The position numbers and the translations under genes are program-made. A stretch of DNA of 64,000 nucleotides, taken from NCBI GenBank assembly GCA_017161075.1, contig CP046174.1, positions 3,038,001 to 3,102,000 on the forward strand, in the 5' to 3' direction. The stretch is from Erysipelotrichaceae bacterium 66202529 (GTDB lineage: Bacteria; Bacillota_I; Bacilli_A; Erysipelotrichales; Erysipelotrichaceae). Shown piece after piece: positions 26,846-35,067 of the stretch (its first letter is position 1; each line of letters starts with the position of its first letter). The notes under the pieces are model-generated. The model did not search any database, was not told where the DNA came from, and was given only the letters and a program-made list of their open reading frames with translations.

Positions 26846-27766
26846 TTATGGAAGCAAATTCCCCGCCGCAACATAAACGGAATACCACTCCTCCCGGGTT
26901 AGCGTGAAATCACAAGCCTTTACAATGGATTGAATCCTTGTCAGACTGGTAGAGCCCAGGATAACCTGCATATCTGCAGGATGTCTAAGAAGCCATGCCG
27001 CCGCAATTGCGCTATTGCTGACCTGATACTTCTCTGCCAGCTCCGTTATGCGTTTATTTACCTCAGGAAATTTTGGATTATCTAAGAATACTCCCTCAAA
27101 CATACCATACTGGAAGGGTGACCAGCACTGTATGGTAATATCATTGAGACGGCAGTAATCCAGCGTACCATTATCGCGATCAATTCCGCGCTGATCAAAG
27201 GTATTGACATTGACACCCGCATCGATCATTGGTGTATGCATAACACTCAACTGCATTTGATTGATCTCGATTGGCTGCTTTACATATTTTTTCAGCAGCT
27301 CAATCTGGAAGGGATTATGATTGCTGACACCGAAATGCTTTACCTTGCCAGAGGTATAAAGCTGATCAAATGCCTCTGCCACTTCGTTTGGTTCCATAAG
27401 TGCATCCGGACGATGCAGCAGCAAATAGTCCAGAAAACCACATTGCAGACGATCCAGAGACGCATCCACACAGCTTAGAATATAGTCTTTTGAAAAATCA
27501 TAATGTGTCGTTTCACTGCGATGAATACCGCATTTTGATTGAATCACCATCTTATTTCTCAGAGATGGATTCTTTTTCAGTACCTTTCCAAATATCTCCT
27601 CACACATGCCTCCGCCATAAATATCCGCATGGTCAAAAAAATTGATTCCCAGTTCAAGATCCTGTCGGATCAATGTTTCCACTTCCTCCATGCTCATAGC
27701 ATCGATACGCATACAGCCCTGTACAAGAGCAGGAGCCTGTTTAGCGGCAATTTTAATATGTTTCAT
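26846..27766 (-). CDS. Aldo/keto reductase, YdhF type
   Basis: This 306-residue TIM-barrel oxidoreductase uses NADPH. The catalytic Asp and Tyr are in NFFDHADIYGGG (residues 38-49), Lys in IQSKCGIH, and His in YLLLHRPD. The C-terminal cofactor site reads ILGSTSLTRIQS. Family members reduce aldehydes and ketones; the physiological substrate is not evident. A GGAGGAAGC site precedes the ATG. The 190-bp gap to nagB shows nothing notable. Confidence 0.92.
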   Translation of the reverse strand: MKHIKIAAKQAPALVQGCMRIDAMSMEEVETLIRQDLELGINFFDHADIYGGGMCEEIFGKVLKKNPSLRNKMVIQSKCGIHRSETTHYDFSKDYILSCVDASLDRLQCGFLDYLLLHRPDALMEPNEVAEAFDQLYTSGKVKHFGVSNHNPFQIELLKKYVKQPIEINQMQLSVMHTPMIDAGVNVNTFDQRGIDRDNGTLDYCRLNDITIQCWSPFQYGMFEGVFLDNPKFPEVNKRITELAEKYQVSNSAIAAAWLLRHPADMQVILGSTSLTRIQSIVKACDFTLTREEWYSVYVAAGNLLP

Positions 27767-28192
27767 ACAAATGCTTCCTCCTTCAACTTATCTACTATCC
27801 CCATTATACTTCTTTTTCATCTGATTGAATATGAAGAACTTCAAAATCACATAAATGCTCGTTAATCAGATTATAACGATACCATGATGCCCCTTTTCTC
27901 TTGCTTAGGATCTAACCGGCAAACAGGAGGTATACAAAGCGGATGTATTCATTTGTTGAATAAAAATATGAAAAGATATTATATACGGATATCCTATAAT
28001 CGCTGCTTTATCATATGTAGACACAAGGTAGGGCTGGCAGTTTCTGCATTATATGCTGAAGCCTTGCCCTGTCCCTGTTCTTCTTTCATTCATCAAACAC
28101 TGTACTTTGTATATAAATGATAAGCCGTTATCAATACAAATCACAAATACGGTTATCACATTGTTAATACAACCAACTTACTTATCTGTGAT
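27767..28192. other. Gap between aldo/keto reductase and epimerase genes
   Basis: About 425 bp. Short plus-strand frames (27884-28120, 28053-28262) lack ribosome sites and recognisable products. No repeat or RNA structure is visible other than the epimerase terminator at its right end. Confidence 0.35.
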
Positions 28193-28223
28193 AAAAGGAT
28201 ATGCACTTCAGCAGGCATATCCT
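28193..28223 (-). terminator. Terminator of the epimerase gene
   Basis: AGGATATGC and GCATATCCT pair around a 10-nt loop, followed by TTTTATC on the minus strand, 8 bp past the stop. Confidence 0.8.
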
Positions 28224-28230
28224 CTTTGTA

Positions 28231-29094
28231 TTAAAATACTTGAATTGTATACGAGGTCGTAAAGGCTTTTCCTGCAGATAACAGCATGGTTCCTTCACGA
28301 TGATAGAAATCTTCCTCTACCTTTGAAAAATCCGCATGTCCGTACCATGGCTCCAGGCAAATAAACGGTGCGTCTTTTTTAGCTGTCCAGATGGCCAGAT
28401 AAGGATAACCCGTAATAGAAATACGGACACCGTGCTTTTTCGGGCCGGATAATGTCAGATAGGGACTTTTCATTCCCTGATAAATGAGCGTCGCATATTT
28501 CTCAATTTCCTCATAGCTGCAGGGAATCGTCTGAAGCTCTACATCGACCAACTCATAAGGCTTCTTCTTTTCAGGATCAAATACCATCTGCTTTAACTGT
28601 TCCGGATTCGTAAAGCTCATTGTATAATCTTCAAATGCTTCTCCCTCACAGAGAGGACAGTTAAAGCCCGGATGCAAACCGAAGGTAAACGGCATTTCCT
28701 GTTCCCCGGTATTCGTAATACGATAGGTAATTGTCAGTGTATCCTCCTGTAGCGTATAGCCTACCTCATAATGAAAATCAAAAGGATACTGTGCCTTTGT
28801 TTCCTCAGTGCTGTCATAAGCCATTACTACCTCACTGCCATCATCCTTTATGCATTCCAGTGTTGCATACCGTGTCAATCCGTGATTTTTCATGGAATAT
28901 GTTTTGCCATTGATTTCATAGGTTCCATCCAGTGTATTTCCTACTAATGGAAACAGACCGGGATTTTTCCCTGTCCAGTAATCCGGATGTCCCTGCCACA
29001 TATACTGAATGCCTGTCTGCAGATCGGTGAAGCTTTCTATTTCTCCACCCTTTGTTGTAAAGGTCACCTCATAACGATCATTTTTCAGTTTCAT
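28231..29094 (-). CDS. Aldose 1-epimerase family protein
   Basis: 287 residues from the ATG at 29094 (GAGGAGAGATATGAT upstream). The beta-sandwich of the galactose mutarotase/YeaD/LacX group is indicated by GGEIESFTD, GLFPLVGNTLDG, KNHGLTR (catalytic His), FGLHPGFNCPL (second His) and ICLEPWYGHAD (catalytic Glu). It interconverts sugar anomers. The LacX-like branch has uncertain substrates. It is monocistronic. Confidence 0.9.
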   Translation of the reverse strand: MKLKNDRYEVTFTTKGGEIESFTDLQTGIQYMWQGHPDYWTGKNPGLFPLVGNTLDGTYEINGKTYSMKNHGLTRYATLECIKDDGSEVVMAYDSTEETKAQYPFDFHYEVGYTLQEDTLTITYRITNTGEQEMPFTFGLHPGFNCPLCEGEAFEDYTMSFTNPEQLKQMVFDPEKKKPYELVDVELQTIPCSYEEIEKYATLIYQGMKSPYLTLSGPKKHGVRISITGYPYLAIWTAKKDAPFICLEPWYGHADFSKVEEDFYHREGTMLLSAGKAFTTSYTIQVF

Positions 29095-29415
29095 ATCATA
29101 TCTCTCCTCACACATTGTTTAGTACTATTATAGCACGAAACAAAGCGGATTCATCAGAAATAGAAAAGGATTGTGCCATATATATACACAAGTGCTCCCC
29201 ATATATGAAAAGCACCGCATCACCTGTCATTTGACATCTCCTTGTTTCTGCAAGGTTATCCCATACACTCTTATAGAAATGTTGTAATTCCTAAAATATG
29301 TTTAATTTCTCCTATTTTACTGACTGAAAGGCGGCAATTCACAGTTTGGAATACCTATATGCTTCCTATTGTAAAGGATTATAAAAATACTAATGTTTCA
29401 GAAATATATAAATAA
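29095..29415. other. Gap with a short CCCC hairpin
   Basis: About 320 bp without a gene. A small hairpin with GTGCT/AGCAC arms and CCCC in the loop lies at 29189-29211, but it lacks a T run and the promoter motifs of the small-RNA family. No other feature is visible. Confidence 0.3.
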
Positions 29416-29459
29416 AAGCATAGCGTTTTGAGTTGTCACGCTCAGATAACGCTATGCTT
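29416..29459 (-). terminator. Terminator of the 29.5 kb HAD gene
   Basis: A perfect 12-bp stem AAGCATAGCGTT / AACGCTATGCTT with a 20-nt loop, followed by TTTATTT on the minus strand. Confidence 0.75.
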
Positions 29460-29537
29460 ATTTTGTTTTGTGGTACGCACTCTAAATCTTTTCACCCATT
29501 ATATGTAACTGATGAAATACGGGTATCGAACAGGCAA

Positions 29538-30323
29538 TTATATCCACTCCATCCGTTTACAAAAGTGATAAAGACCATCCTCATCAATAGAGCCGCAAAT
29601 ATGATCCGCTGCAGCCTTCGCCTTAGGGTTTCCATTTCCCATTGCCACACCGATTCCCGCCGCACGCAGCATCCCCACATCATTTGCACCATCACCAAAG
29701 CAGGCAACATCATGAACTGAAATACCCCAATGTGCAGCCATGGCCTCCACACCCTTACTTTTATCAACATTCTCTGCTGTAATTTCAAGCGTATTTGAAG
29801 AATGTGTAACAATGAAGGCATCCTTCATAAGCTCCTTAATTTGCTTTCGCTGTATATCATCCTGCGGATAGGCAAGCATATTGTAAACCTCTTCCCCTTC
29901 ATACGGCTTAACGGTTGGCATATTCATATACAGCTTAAAAAACTCATCCCGTATCGAGTGGGGACATGGCGTTGTCAGGCAATCCTTGTCAAAGGTGGAA
30001 TATCTGACAGGAATATGCTTTTGCTCACAATGACTGATTAACCGGTATACCTGTTCCTGCTGCAAAGGAAAGCTGGCAATGACCTCCTGTTCCCCCATAA
30101 CCAGTGCTCCGCCGTCAAAAATCGCCGCATCAAAAGGAAACTCACGAAAGAAGGAAGGCAGATTAGAAACCTCATAACGGCAGCGGCTTGTCGCCACACC
30201 GATGCGGTACCCTTTATCCTTCAGACGATTCAGTGCCTGCTGGGTAGATGCTGGAAAATCATGAATGCGATGTGTATAAATCGTATTATCCACATCGAAG
30301 AATAATGCTTTTATAGTATTCAT
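29538..30323 (-). CDS. Cof-type HAD-IIB phosphatase
   Basis: This 261-residue protein has motif I DVDNTIYT (residues 10-17; Asn replaces the usual Gly after the second Asp), motif II GVATSRCRYE, a Lys in DKSKGVEAM, and motif IV FGDGANDVGM followed by GIGVAMGNG. The IIB cap is in between. It is predicted to dephosphorylate a small metabolite. It sits just downstream of small RNA E on the same strand, separated by that RNA's terminator. Confidence 0.88.
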   Translation of the reverse strand: MNTIKALFFDVDNTIYTHRIHDFPASTQQALNRLKDKGYRIGVATSRCRYEVSNLPSFFREFPFDAAIFDGGALVMGEQEVIASFPLQQEQVYRLISHCEQKHIPVRYSTFDKDCLTTPCPHSIRDEFFKLYMNMPTVKPYEGEEVYNMLAYPQDDIQRKQIKELMKDAFIVTHSSNTLEITAENVDKSKGVEAMAAHWGISVHDVACFGDGANDVGMLRAAGIGVAMGNGNPKAKAAADHICGSIDEDGLYHFCKRMEWI

Positions 30324-30373
30324 ATCAAAGTCCTCATTTCATACGCTTACCATTATACCATGACAGGCGGGCA

Positions 30374-30494
30374 AAACAAAAGAAGCACCTTGGGGGAAGT
30401 GCTTCTTTTGCTGTTTATTATTTATAATAGAAAGGAAAAGTATGAAAAATTTTCTGAGGGGAAAAATTCATATCTGCAGGATTCCTCCTGCATG
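30374..30494 (-). ncRNA. Small RNA E of the C-loop family
   Basis: Minus-strand copy. Hairpin 1 is TGCAGG/CCTGCA with loop AGGAAT. Hairpin 2 has a weaker 5-bp stem (TATGA/TCATA) with CCCC in the loop. The linker is TTTTCCTTTC. The terminator (AAAAGAAGCACTT/AGGTGCTTCTTTT) has CCCCCA in the loop. This is the most divergent copy, mainly in hairpin 1 and the linker, while the order of elements is kept. Confidence 0.75.
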
Positions 30495-30499
30495 ACTAC

Positions 30500-30583
30500 A
30501 GTATACCCGAAAGTTATATGATAAATATGTAGAGAGCTTGTAAAAATGTGTGTTCTTTCAAATGCTTGAACCCAAATTGTGTG
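30500..30583 (-). promoter_or_regulatory. Promoter and operator of small RNA E
   Basis: The -10 box TATACT is at 30505-30500. Phased elements CACACATTTTT (from 30552), ACAAGCTCTCT (from 30541) and ACATATTTATC (from 30530) are 11 bp apart. A distal CACACAATTTG starts at 30583, 31 bp further upstream. Confidence 0.65.
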
Positions 30584-30668
30584 ATGATACACCCTCTCTC
30601 TATGATATTAGCTTCAGGAAACGCATTGATCATCCAGGATCCCTTTCTGGTTTTACTTCCCTATTTGC

Positions 30669-30790
30669 CAACAAAAAAGATGCCTTGGGGGAAGCATCTT
30701 CTCTGTATATGATAATTATTATTTTGAAAGGGAGAAAGTATGAATAATTTTGGGGGAAATAGTTCATACAAGCAAGATACCTCTTGCTTG
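30669..30790 (-). ncRNA. Small RNA F of the C-loop family
   Basis: Hairpin 1 is CAAGCAAGA/TCTTGCTTG with loop GGTA, the longest of the family. Hairpin 2 is GTATGA/TCATAC with CCCCC in the loop. The linker is TTTCTCCCTTTCA. The terminator (AGATGCTT/AGGCATCT) has a CCCCCA loop and T6. It lies about 300 bp upstream of copy E in the same direction. Confidence 0.8.
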
Positions 30791-30795
30791 GTTAT

Positions 30796-30879
30796 AGTAT
30801 ACTAAATGTCTATCAATATATTATGTATAGATCATGGTAAATTATGTGTAATTCAGCAAAGTCCACCCCAAATTATGTG
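30796..30879 (-). promoter_or_regulatory. Promoter and operator of small RNA F
   Basis: The -10 box TATACT is at 30801-30796. CACATAATTTA (from 30848), CCATGATCTAT (from 30837) and ACATAATATAT (from 30826) are phased at 11 bp. A distal CACATAATTTG starts at 30879, again exactly 31 bp upstream. Confidence 0.65.
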
Positions 30880-30896
30880 AGCAATACCGTGAAAAT

Positions 30897-30931
30897 GCAG
30901 AAGAAAGGGAATCCTATGGATTCCCCTCTGC
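30897..30931 (-). terminator. Terminator of nagA
   Basis: GGGAATCC and GGATTCCC pair tightly around a 3-nt loop, with an outer GCAGA/TCTGC pair. The T run (TTTCTTC) is weak. It may also insulate the distal operator of small RNA F, which begins 18 bp away. Confidence 0.55.
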
Positions 30932-30944
30932 TTTTGTCTGTTAA

Positions 30945-32084
30945 TTAGAATGCTTCATTTCCTCTTACATAGGTCATTTCAACAGAATAATCATCATTCA
31001 ATACAACGATGTCTGCATCATAACCGGCAACTAGTTTACCTTTACGGTCATCCACATTCAGATATCTGGCCGGATTCAGCGTACAGGAGTTAATTGCGTA
31101 ATCCCAAGGAATCATTGCTTTTTCAACCAGCACCTTCAATCCTTCATTTACCTTCAGTGTAGAGCCCGCAAGACTCTTTGCGCCGGTCAGATGTGCACTG
31201 CCATCCGGATACAGCTCAATTTCATTTCCGCCAAAGAGAACCTTTGTTCCTACCGGCAGACCCTTTACCATCAGTGCATCGGTAATCATAATCGTATAAT
31301 CTCTGCCCTTTGCCATAAACAGATCATTCAATGCATCCGGTGTAGAATGATTACCGTCGCAGATTACCTCGCCAAAGGTGTCACGGAAACGCATTGCAGC
31401 ACCTACCAGCCCGGGTTTACGGTGGTGGAACGGTGTCATACCGTTAAAGATATGTGTCATGGAAGTAGCACCGTTAGCAATCGCCATACCTGCTTCTTCA
31501 ATCGTAGCTGCAGAGTGACCGATGCTTACACGCACATCATTGGCAGCACAATATTTTGTCAATTCAAAATTTTCATCACGCTCCGTTGCCATCGTAATAA
31601 TTTTAATCAGTCCGTTGGCAGCCTTCTGATACCGCTTGAACTGCTCAACATCCGGTTTTACGATACATTGCTCCGGCTGTGCTCCCTTGTATACCATATC
31701 CAGATACGGCCCTTCAAAATGAATACCGAGGATTTCTGCACCCTCATAGCCTTCCTCTACAACCTTTGCGACATTTTTCACAGCCTTTGTCAGCACTTCC
31801 TCTGTCTGTGTAATTGTGGTAGGACAGATTCCGGTAACCCCTTCTTCAGGAATGTGCTTCATCCAGTTGCGCAGACCTTCTTCCTCTGCGTCATTGGTGT
31901 CAAAGCCATAGGCACCATGTGTATGAACGTCAATGAATCCTGGTACGATTCGTCTTTCTCCATAGTCCTTGTCAGCCGGTTTTGCGCCATAAGCCAGAAC
32001 ATTTTTAATTTTGCCATCCTCCAGCTCTAACTGGGCTTCGATGAAGTGACCGAGCACCCAGACTCTCTTACTTTGAATAATCAT
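30945..32084 (-). CDS. nagA: N-acetylglucosamine-6-phosphate deacetylase
   Basis: This 379-residue amidohydrolase has the metal site GFIDVHTHGAYGFDT (residues 48-62), the Glu ligand in HFEGPYLD, His ligands in SIGHSAAT and TSMTHIFNGM, substrate residues in PFHHRKPG and VICDGNH, and the catalytic Asp in MITDALM. It removes acetate from GlcNAc-6-phosphate, feeding NagB. Length is standard. AGGAGGAGCT precedes the ATG. Confidence 0.97.
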   Translation of the reverse strand: MIIQSKRVWVLGHFIEAQLELEDGKIKNVLAYGAKPADKDYGERRIVPGFIDVHTHGAYGFDTNDAEEEGLRNWMKHIPEEGVTGICPTTITQTEEVLTKAVKNVAKVVEEGYEGAEILGIHFEGPYLDMVYKGAQPEQCIVKPDVEQFKRYQKAANGLIKIITMATERDENFELTKYCAANDVRVSIGHSAATIEEAGMAIANGATSMTHIFNGMTPFHHRKPGLVGAAMRFRDTFGEVICDGNHSTPDALNDLFMAKGRDYTIMITDALMVKGLPVGTKVLFGGNEIELYPDGSAHLTGAKSLAGSTLKVNEGLKVLVEKAMIPWDYAINSCTLNPARYLNVDDRKGKLVAGYDADIVVLNDDYSVEMTYVRGNEAF

Positions 32085-32286
32085 GAAATAGCTCCTCCTT
32101 TATTGATATCTATATTATACTACCCGAATCTTTATATTTAAACGGGTTTGCAACTTAATTTTCAATTCGTATACCGTTTCTGTTAAAAACTGCAAATTAC
32201 GAAACTTAAAATCTTTGTGAATAAAAAATCAAATAAGTAGACAAGCACTGTATATCATATTAAAATAGAAACCAGAGGTGAAGGAA

Positions 32287-33486
32287 ATGAAACAAGCAAT
32301 ACAAATAAAAGAAAATATGTACTGGGTCGGTGTTCATGATTTTAACTGCCGTCATTTTCACGGGGATCTGTTTCCGATTGCGGAGGGAACTACCTACAAT
32401 TCCTATCTGATTGTGGATGAGCAGGTGACACTGATTGATACCGTGGAGGAAGAATTTTATGATACGATGATGGAGCGTATTCGCTCTGTGATCGGTGAGC
32501 GTACCATTGACAATGTCATCGTACAGCATGCCGAACCGGATCATTCCGGAGGCTTCCTGAAATTTATGAAGGATTATCCCGATGCCAAGCCTTATGCCAG
32601 CAATGCAGGCGTGGGTATCATGCTGAAGCAGTATTTCAAAAATTATGATTTTCAAAAGGTGAAAACCGGAGATACCCTGTCTACAGGACGTTATACTCTG
32701 ACATTTGTGGAAATGCCGATGATTCACTGGCCGGATAACATGCTGACTTATGTCGCAGAGCAGAAGATTGCCTTCTCCAATGATGCATTTGGACAGCATA
32801 TCGCAAGCTATGATATCTTCGATGATGCGCACGGAGCTGCCAAGTGTATTGACAGAGCGAAGGATTATTATGCAAATATCGTTATGCCGTATGGAATGCA
32901 GGTCGCCAATAAGCTGAAACAGATTAGGGATATGAATCTTGACATCGATATGATTGCTCCGGCACATGGTGTTATTTGGAGAAGCTACATACCGGAATTA
33001 CTTCAGGCATATGAGGAATTTGCGACCTTCCAGTCTGTGGATAAGGCAGTGATCGTATATGAAAGTGTATGGAAGCATACACAGATGATGGCGGAGGCTC
33101 TTGCGGAGGGCATGGGAAGAAACGGCGTCTGTGTGAAAATTTTTAAATGCTCTATGACATCCCCAGCCATTATTCAAAAGGAGCTGTTGGATGCAAAGGC
33201 AATTCTTGTGGGAAGCGGTAATTATAACAATGCCATGTCAGGAAGTATTGCGGCATTTTTGGAAAAGCTGATTTCATGCAAGGTGAAAAACAAAAAGGGA
33301 CTTGGTTTTGGGTCTTATGGCTGGGCAAATCTCGTCACAAAGGAAATCAATGCCCGCCTTGTGAAAGCAGGGATCACTCTGCTGAATGATGAGGTGGTAT
33401 CTCAGAATTACACGCCGAGTGAAGAGGATCTCGATGCGCTGATGGAGCTTGGAAAGCAGATTGCAGAAGAAATCAAAGCGATGTAA
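32287..33486 (+). CDS. fprA: Flavodiiron protein (FprA, A-type flavoprotein)
   Basis: 399 residues from the ATG at 32287 (AGAGG 8 bp upstream; a GTG nine bases earlier is less likely). A beta-lactamase-like diiron domain holds the ligands H-x-E-x-D (VQHAEPDHSGG, residues 78-88), a His in MPMIHWPDN, an Asp in FSNDAFG and a His in APAHGV. A flavodoxin domain from residue 250 binds FMN (YESVWKHTQMMAEA; GSGNYNNAMSG). It reduces oxygen to water, or NO to nitrous oxide, protecting anaerobes. No rubredoxin domain is attached. Confidence 0.95.
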   Translation: MKQAIQIKENMYWVGVHDFNCRHFHGDLFPIAEGTTYNSYLIVDEQVTLIDTVEEEFYDTMMERIRSVIGERTIDNVIVQHAEPDHSGGFLKFMKDYPDAKPYASNAGVGIMLKQYFKNYDFQKVKTGDTLSTGRYTLTFVEMPMIHWPDNMLTYVAEQKIAFSNDAFGQHIASYDIFDDAHGAAKCIDRAKDYYANIVMPYGMQVANKLKQIRDMNLDIDMIAPAHGVIWRSYIPELLQAYEEFATFQSVDKAVIVYESVWKHTQMMAEALAEGMGRNGVCVKIFKCSMTSPAIIQKELLDAKAILVGSGNYNNAMSGSIAAFLEKLISCKVKNKKGLGFGSYGWANLVTKEINARLVKAGITLLNDEVVSQNYTPSEEDLDALMELGKQIAEEIKAM

Positions 33487-33516
33487 CAGCAAATATTTCA
33501 TGTTGTAGTATATACA

Positions 33517-33543
33517 GGGTATTCCATGGAGTACCCTTTTTTG
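33517..33543 (+). terminator. Terminator of fprA
   Basis: GGGTA / TACCC with a TTCCATGGAG loop that can itself fold (CCATGG), followed by T6. Confidence 0.8.
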
Positions 33544-33866
33544 TATCAGTAGGATGGAAGCGAATCATGCTTTTAATCATTTAGAGCGTATTTCTATGAT
33601 ATAAAAAGAATGGTTATATATGGAAAGAAAGACTGGTAAACAAGGAAGCCTAAAGACATGTCCAAGCATAAGGAGCACGAAGGAGGGATGATAAAAGCCT
33701 CAATTTTTTGCAGGAAACCATATTGTTACGGATACAATTTTCTTGTATTAGCAGAAAGCTTTTTACTCGCATAAAAAGAAGCGGTAAGCGGTCATTGCAG
33801 CTAAAAAGCAGACCTTGTATCCTGTATAAAAAACAAGAAGCAACGCCGCCATACAAAGGAGATACG
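33544..33866. other. Gap after the flavodiiron gene
   Basis: About 320 bp. A minus-strand frame at 33650-33880 has no ribosome site and runs into the downstream terminator, so it is not called. No other structure is seen. Confidence 0.3.
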
Positions 33867-33906
33867 AAAACACGCCCCATATGATCGCATTAGGACGTGT
33901 TTTTAT
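33867..33906. terminator. Terminator of the MerR gene, possibly bidirectional
   Basis: AAAACACG and CGTGTTTT pair around a loop whose inner CCC/GGA extends the stem. T runs occur on both sides. Confidence 0.7.
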
Positions 33907-33927
33907 TTTCTTCCGCTTATAGAGCGT

Positions 33928-34827
33928 TCACTTCGCCTTTTTGACCAGACAGAAATGCTCATCATAGACAAGGTTTAGCTCAGTACAGATTTTATCGTTG
34001 ATTGCAAACAGGGCACGGCGATATTCCCGATAAGAGGGACTCAGCTTTTCCATATTCGGCAGAAATACATCATTATAACCGCTTCTCTGCAATTCCATCA
34101 TCCAGCGGCGTTTGCTGAGCGAGGATGGCAAATAGCGAAACAGAAAATATTTCTGCATACGATACTGACGCAGTACAGCTTTCTTCATCTGTGCATACCG
34201 CTTTTCATCCGGCTCTAACAGCATTTTGAGCTGCTGATCCAGCTTCTCCTGGATGCCTGCGACCTGATTTTTATGCAAAAAGCTTAATAGGCAGGAAATA
34301 ATCTTCATAGACAACGGCATGTGCAGCTTTGTTGTATCCCAAAATTGAATGATTGCATAATAGGCATCTCTTTGCTCCTGTGTTACGATCGGTATCTGCA
34401 GGTAGGGTAGAAAATGATGCATAAACATCTTTCCATACACACCGGGAACCATTTCCTGTATTGCACTCGCTATCGTCTGATAGTCCAGCTGTTCCTCCAG
34501 CTTACCGTAGTCACTTGCTCCAGCCAGCATAAGCTGTATGGTTTCCATTTGGCGGGACTGCTGCTCCATACTTTCCTGCAGCTGCTCTTGAAGCATCCGC
34601 AGCTCATGAGCCTCCACCTGCGGATCCTGCAAAATCCTGCGTATGGCGGAAAGCTCCATACCAAGCTTGCGATACACCTGAATTCTTTGCAGAATCACTA
34701 CATGCTCATCAGTATACACACGATAGCCGTTTTCTCCCTTTTCCACTTGCAATAGTCCCTTTTCCTCATAATACTTAATGGCACGCTTTGTCATATGCAC
34801 CTGCTGTGCCACCTCCTGTATATTCAT
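33928..34827 (-). CDS. MerR family regulator
   Basis: 299 residues. The winged helix-turn-helix (MNIQEVAQQVHMTKRAIKYY, then NGYRVYTDEHVVILQRIQVY) covers residues 1-70 and is followed by the dimerisation coiled coil (about 71-105). The 190-residue C-terminal domain is helical and aromatic-rich and resembles none I can name; it may bind a hydrophobic effector. The gene sits behind a MerR-type promoter with a 19-bp spacer and an internal dyad, so it probably controls itself. No transporter lies next to it. Confidence 0.85.
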   Translation of the reverse strand: MNIQEVAQQVHMTKRAIKYYEEKGLLQVEKGENGYRVYTDEHVVILQRIQVYRKLGMELSAIRRILQDPQVEAHELRMLQEQLQESMEQQSRQMETIQLMLAGASDYGKLEEQLDYQTIASAIQEMVPGVYGKMFMHHFLPYLQIPIVTQEQRDAYYAIIQFWDTTKLHMPLSMKIISCLLSFLHKNQVAGIQEKLDQQLKMLLEPDEKRYAQMKKAVLRQYRMQKYFLFRYLPSSLSKRRWMMELQRSGYNDVFLPNMEKLSPSYREYRRALFAINDKICTELNLVYDEHFCLVKKAK

Positions 34828-34848
34828 GAAATCACCACCTTCTACTTA

Positions 34849-34879
34849 ACCATATACCTGTACGCCGGGGACAGGTCAA
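34849..34879 (-). promoter_or_regulatory. MerR-type promoter with 19-bp spacer and dyad
   Basis: TTGACC and TATGGT are 19 bp apart on the minus strand. The dyad ACCTGTC...TACAGGT (34856-34876) fills the spacer. A long spacer with a central dyad is the hallmark of MerR-controlled promoters, where the regulator untwists the DNA. Confidence 0.7.
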
Positions 34880-35067
34880 CAGATTATCTTCTATTCCCCA
34901 ATCTTAATTTTCAATGGTTAGGAAAGCCTTTATTCATAGGGACACTGAAAGCTTATACAAGGCCTTGGAACAGCCATTTACCACTTGTATGCAGGCAGTT
35001 ATAAAATGCATGCTTCATATAGCTCTGTTTTTGTATCGTTCACAGCATTCGAAACAGAACAGCATAT

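Noticed and set aside
33650..33880. Minus-strand 76-codon ORF after fprA
   Set aside because: No ribosome site; its start lies inside the terminator hairpin of the MerR gene.
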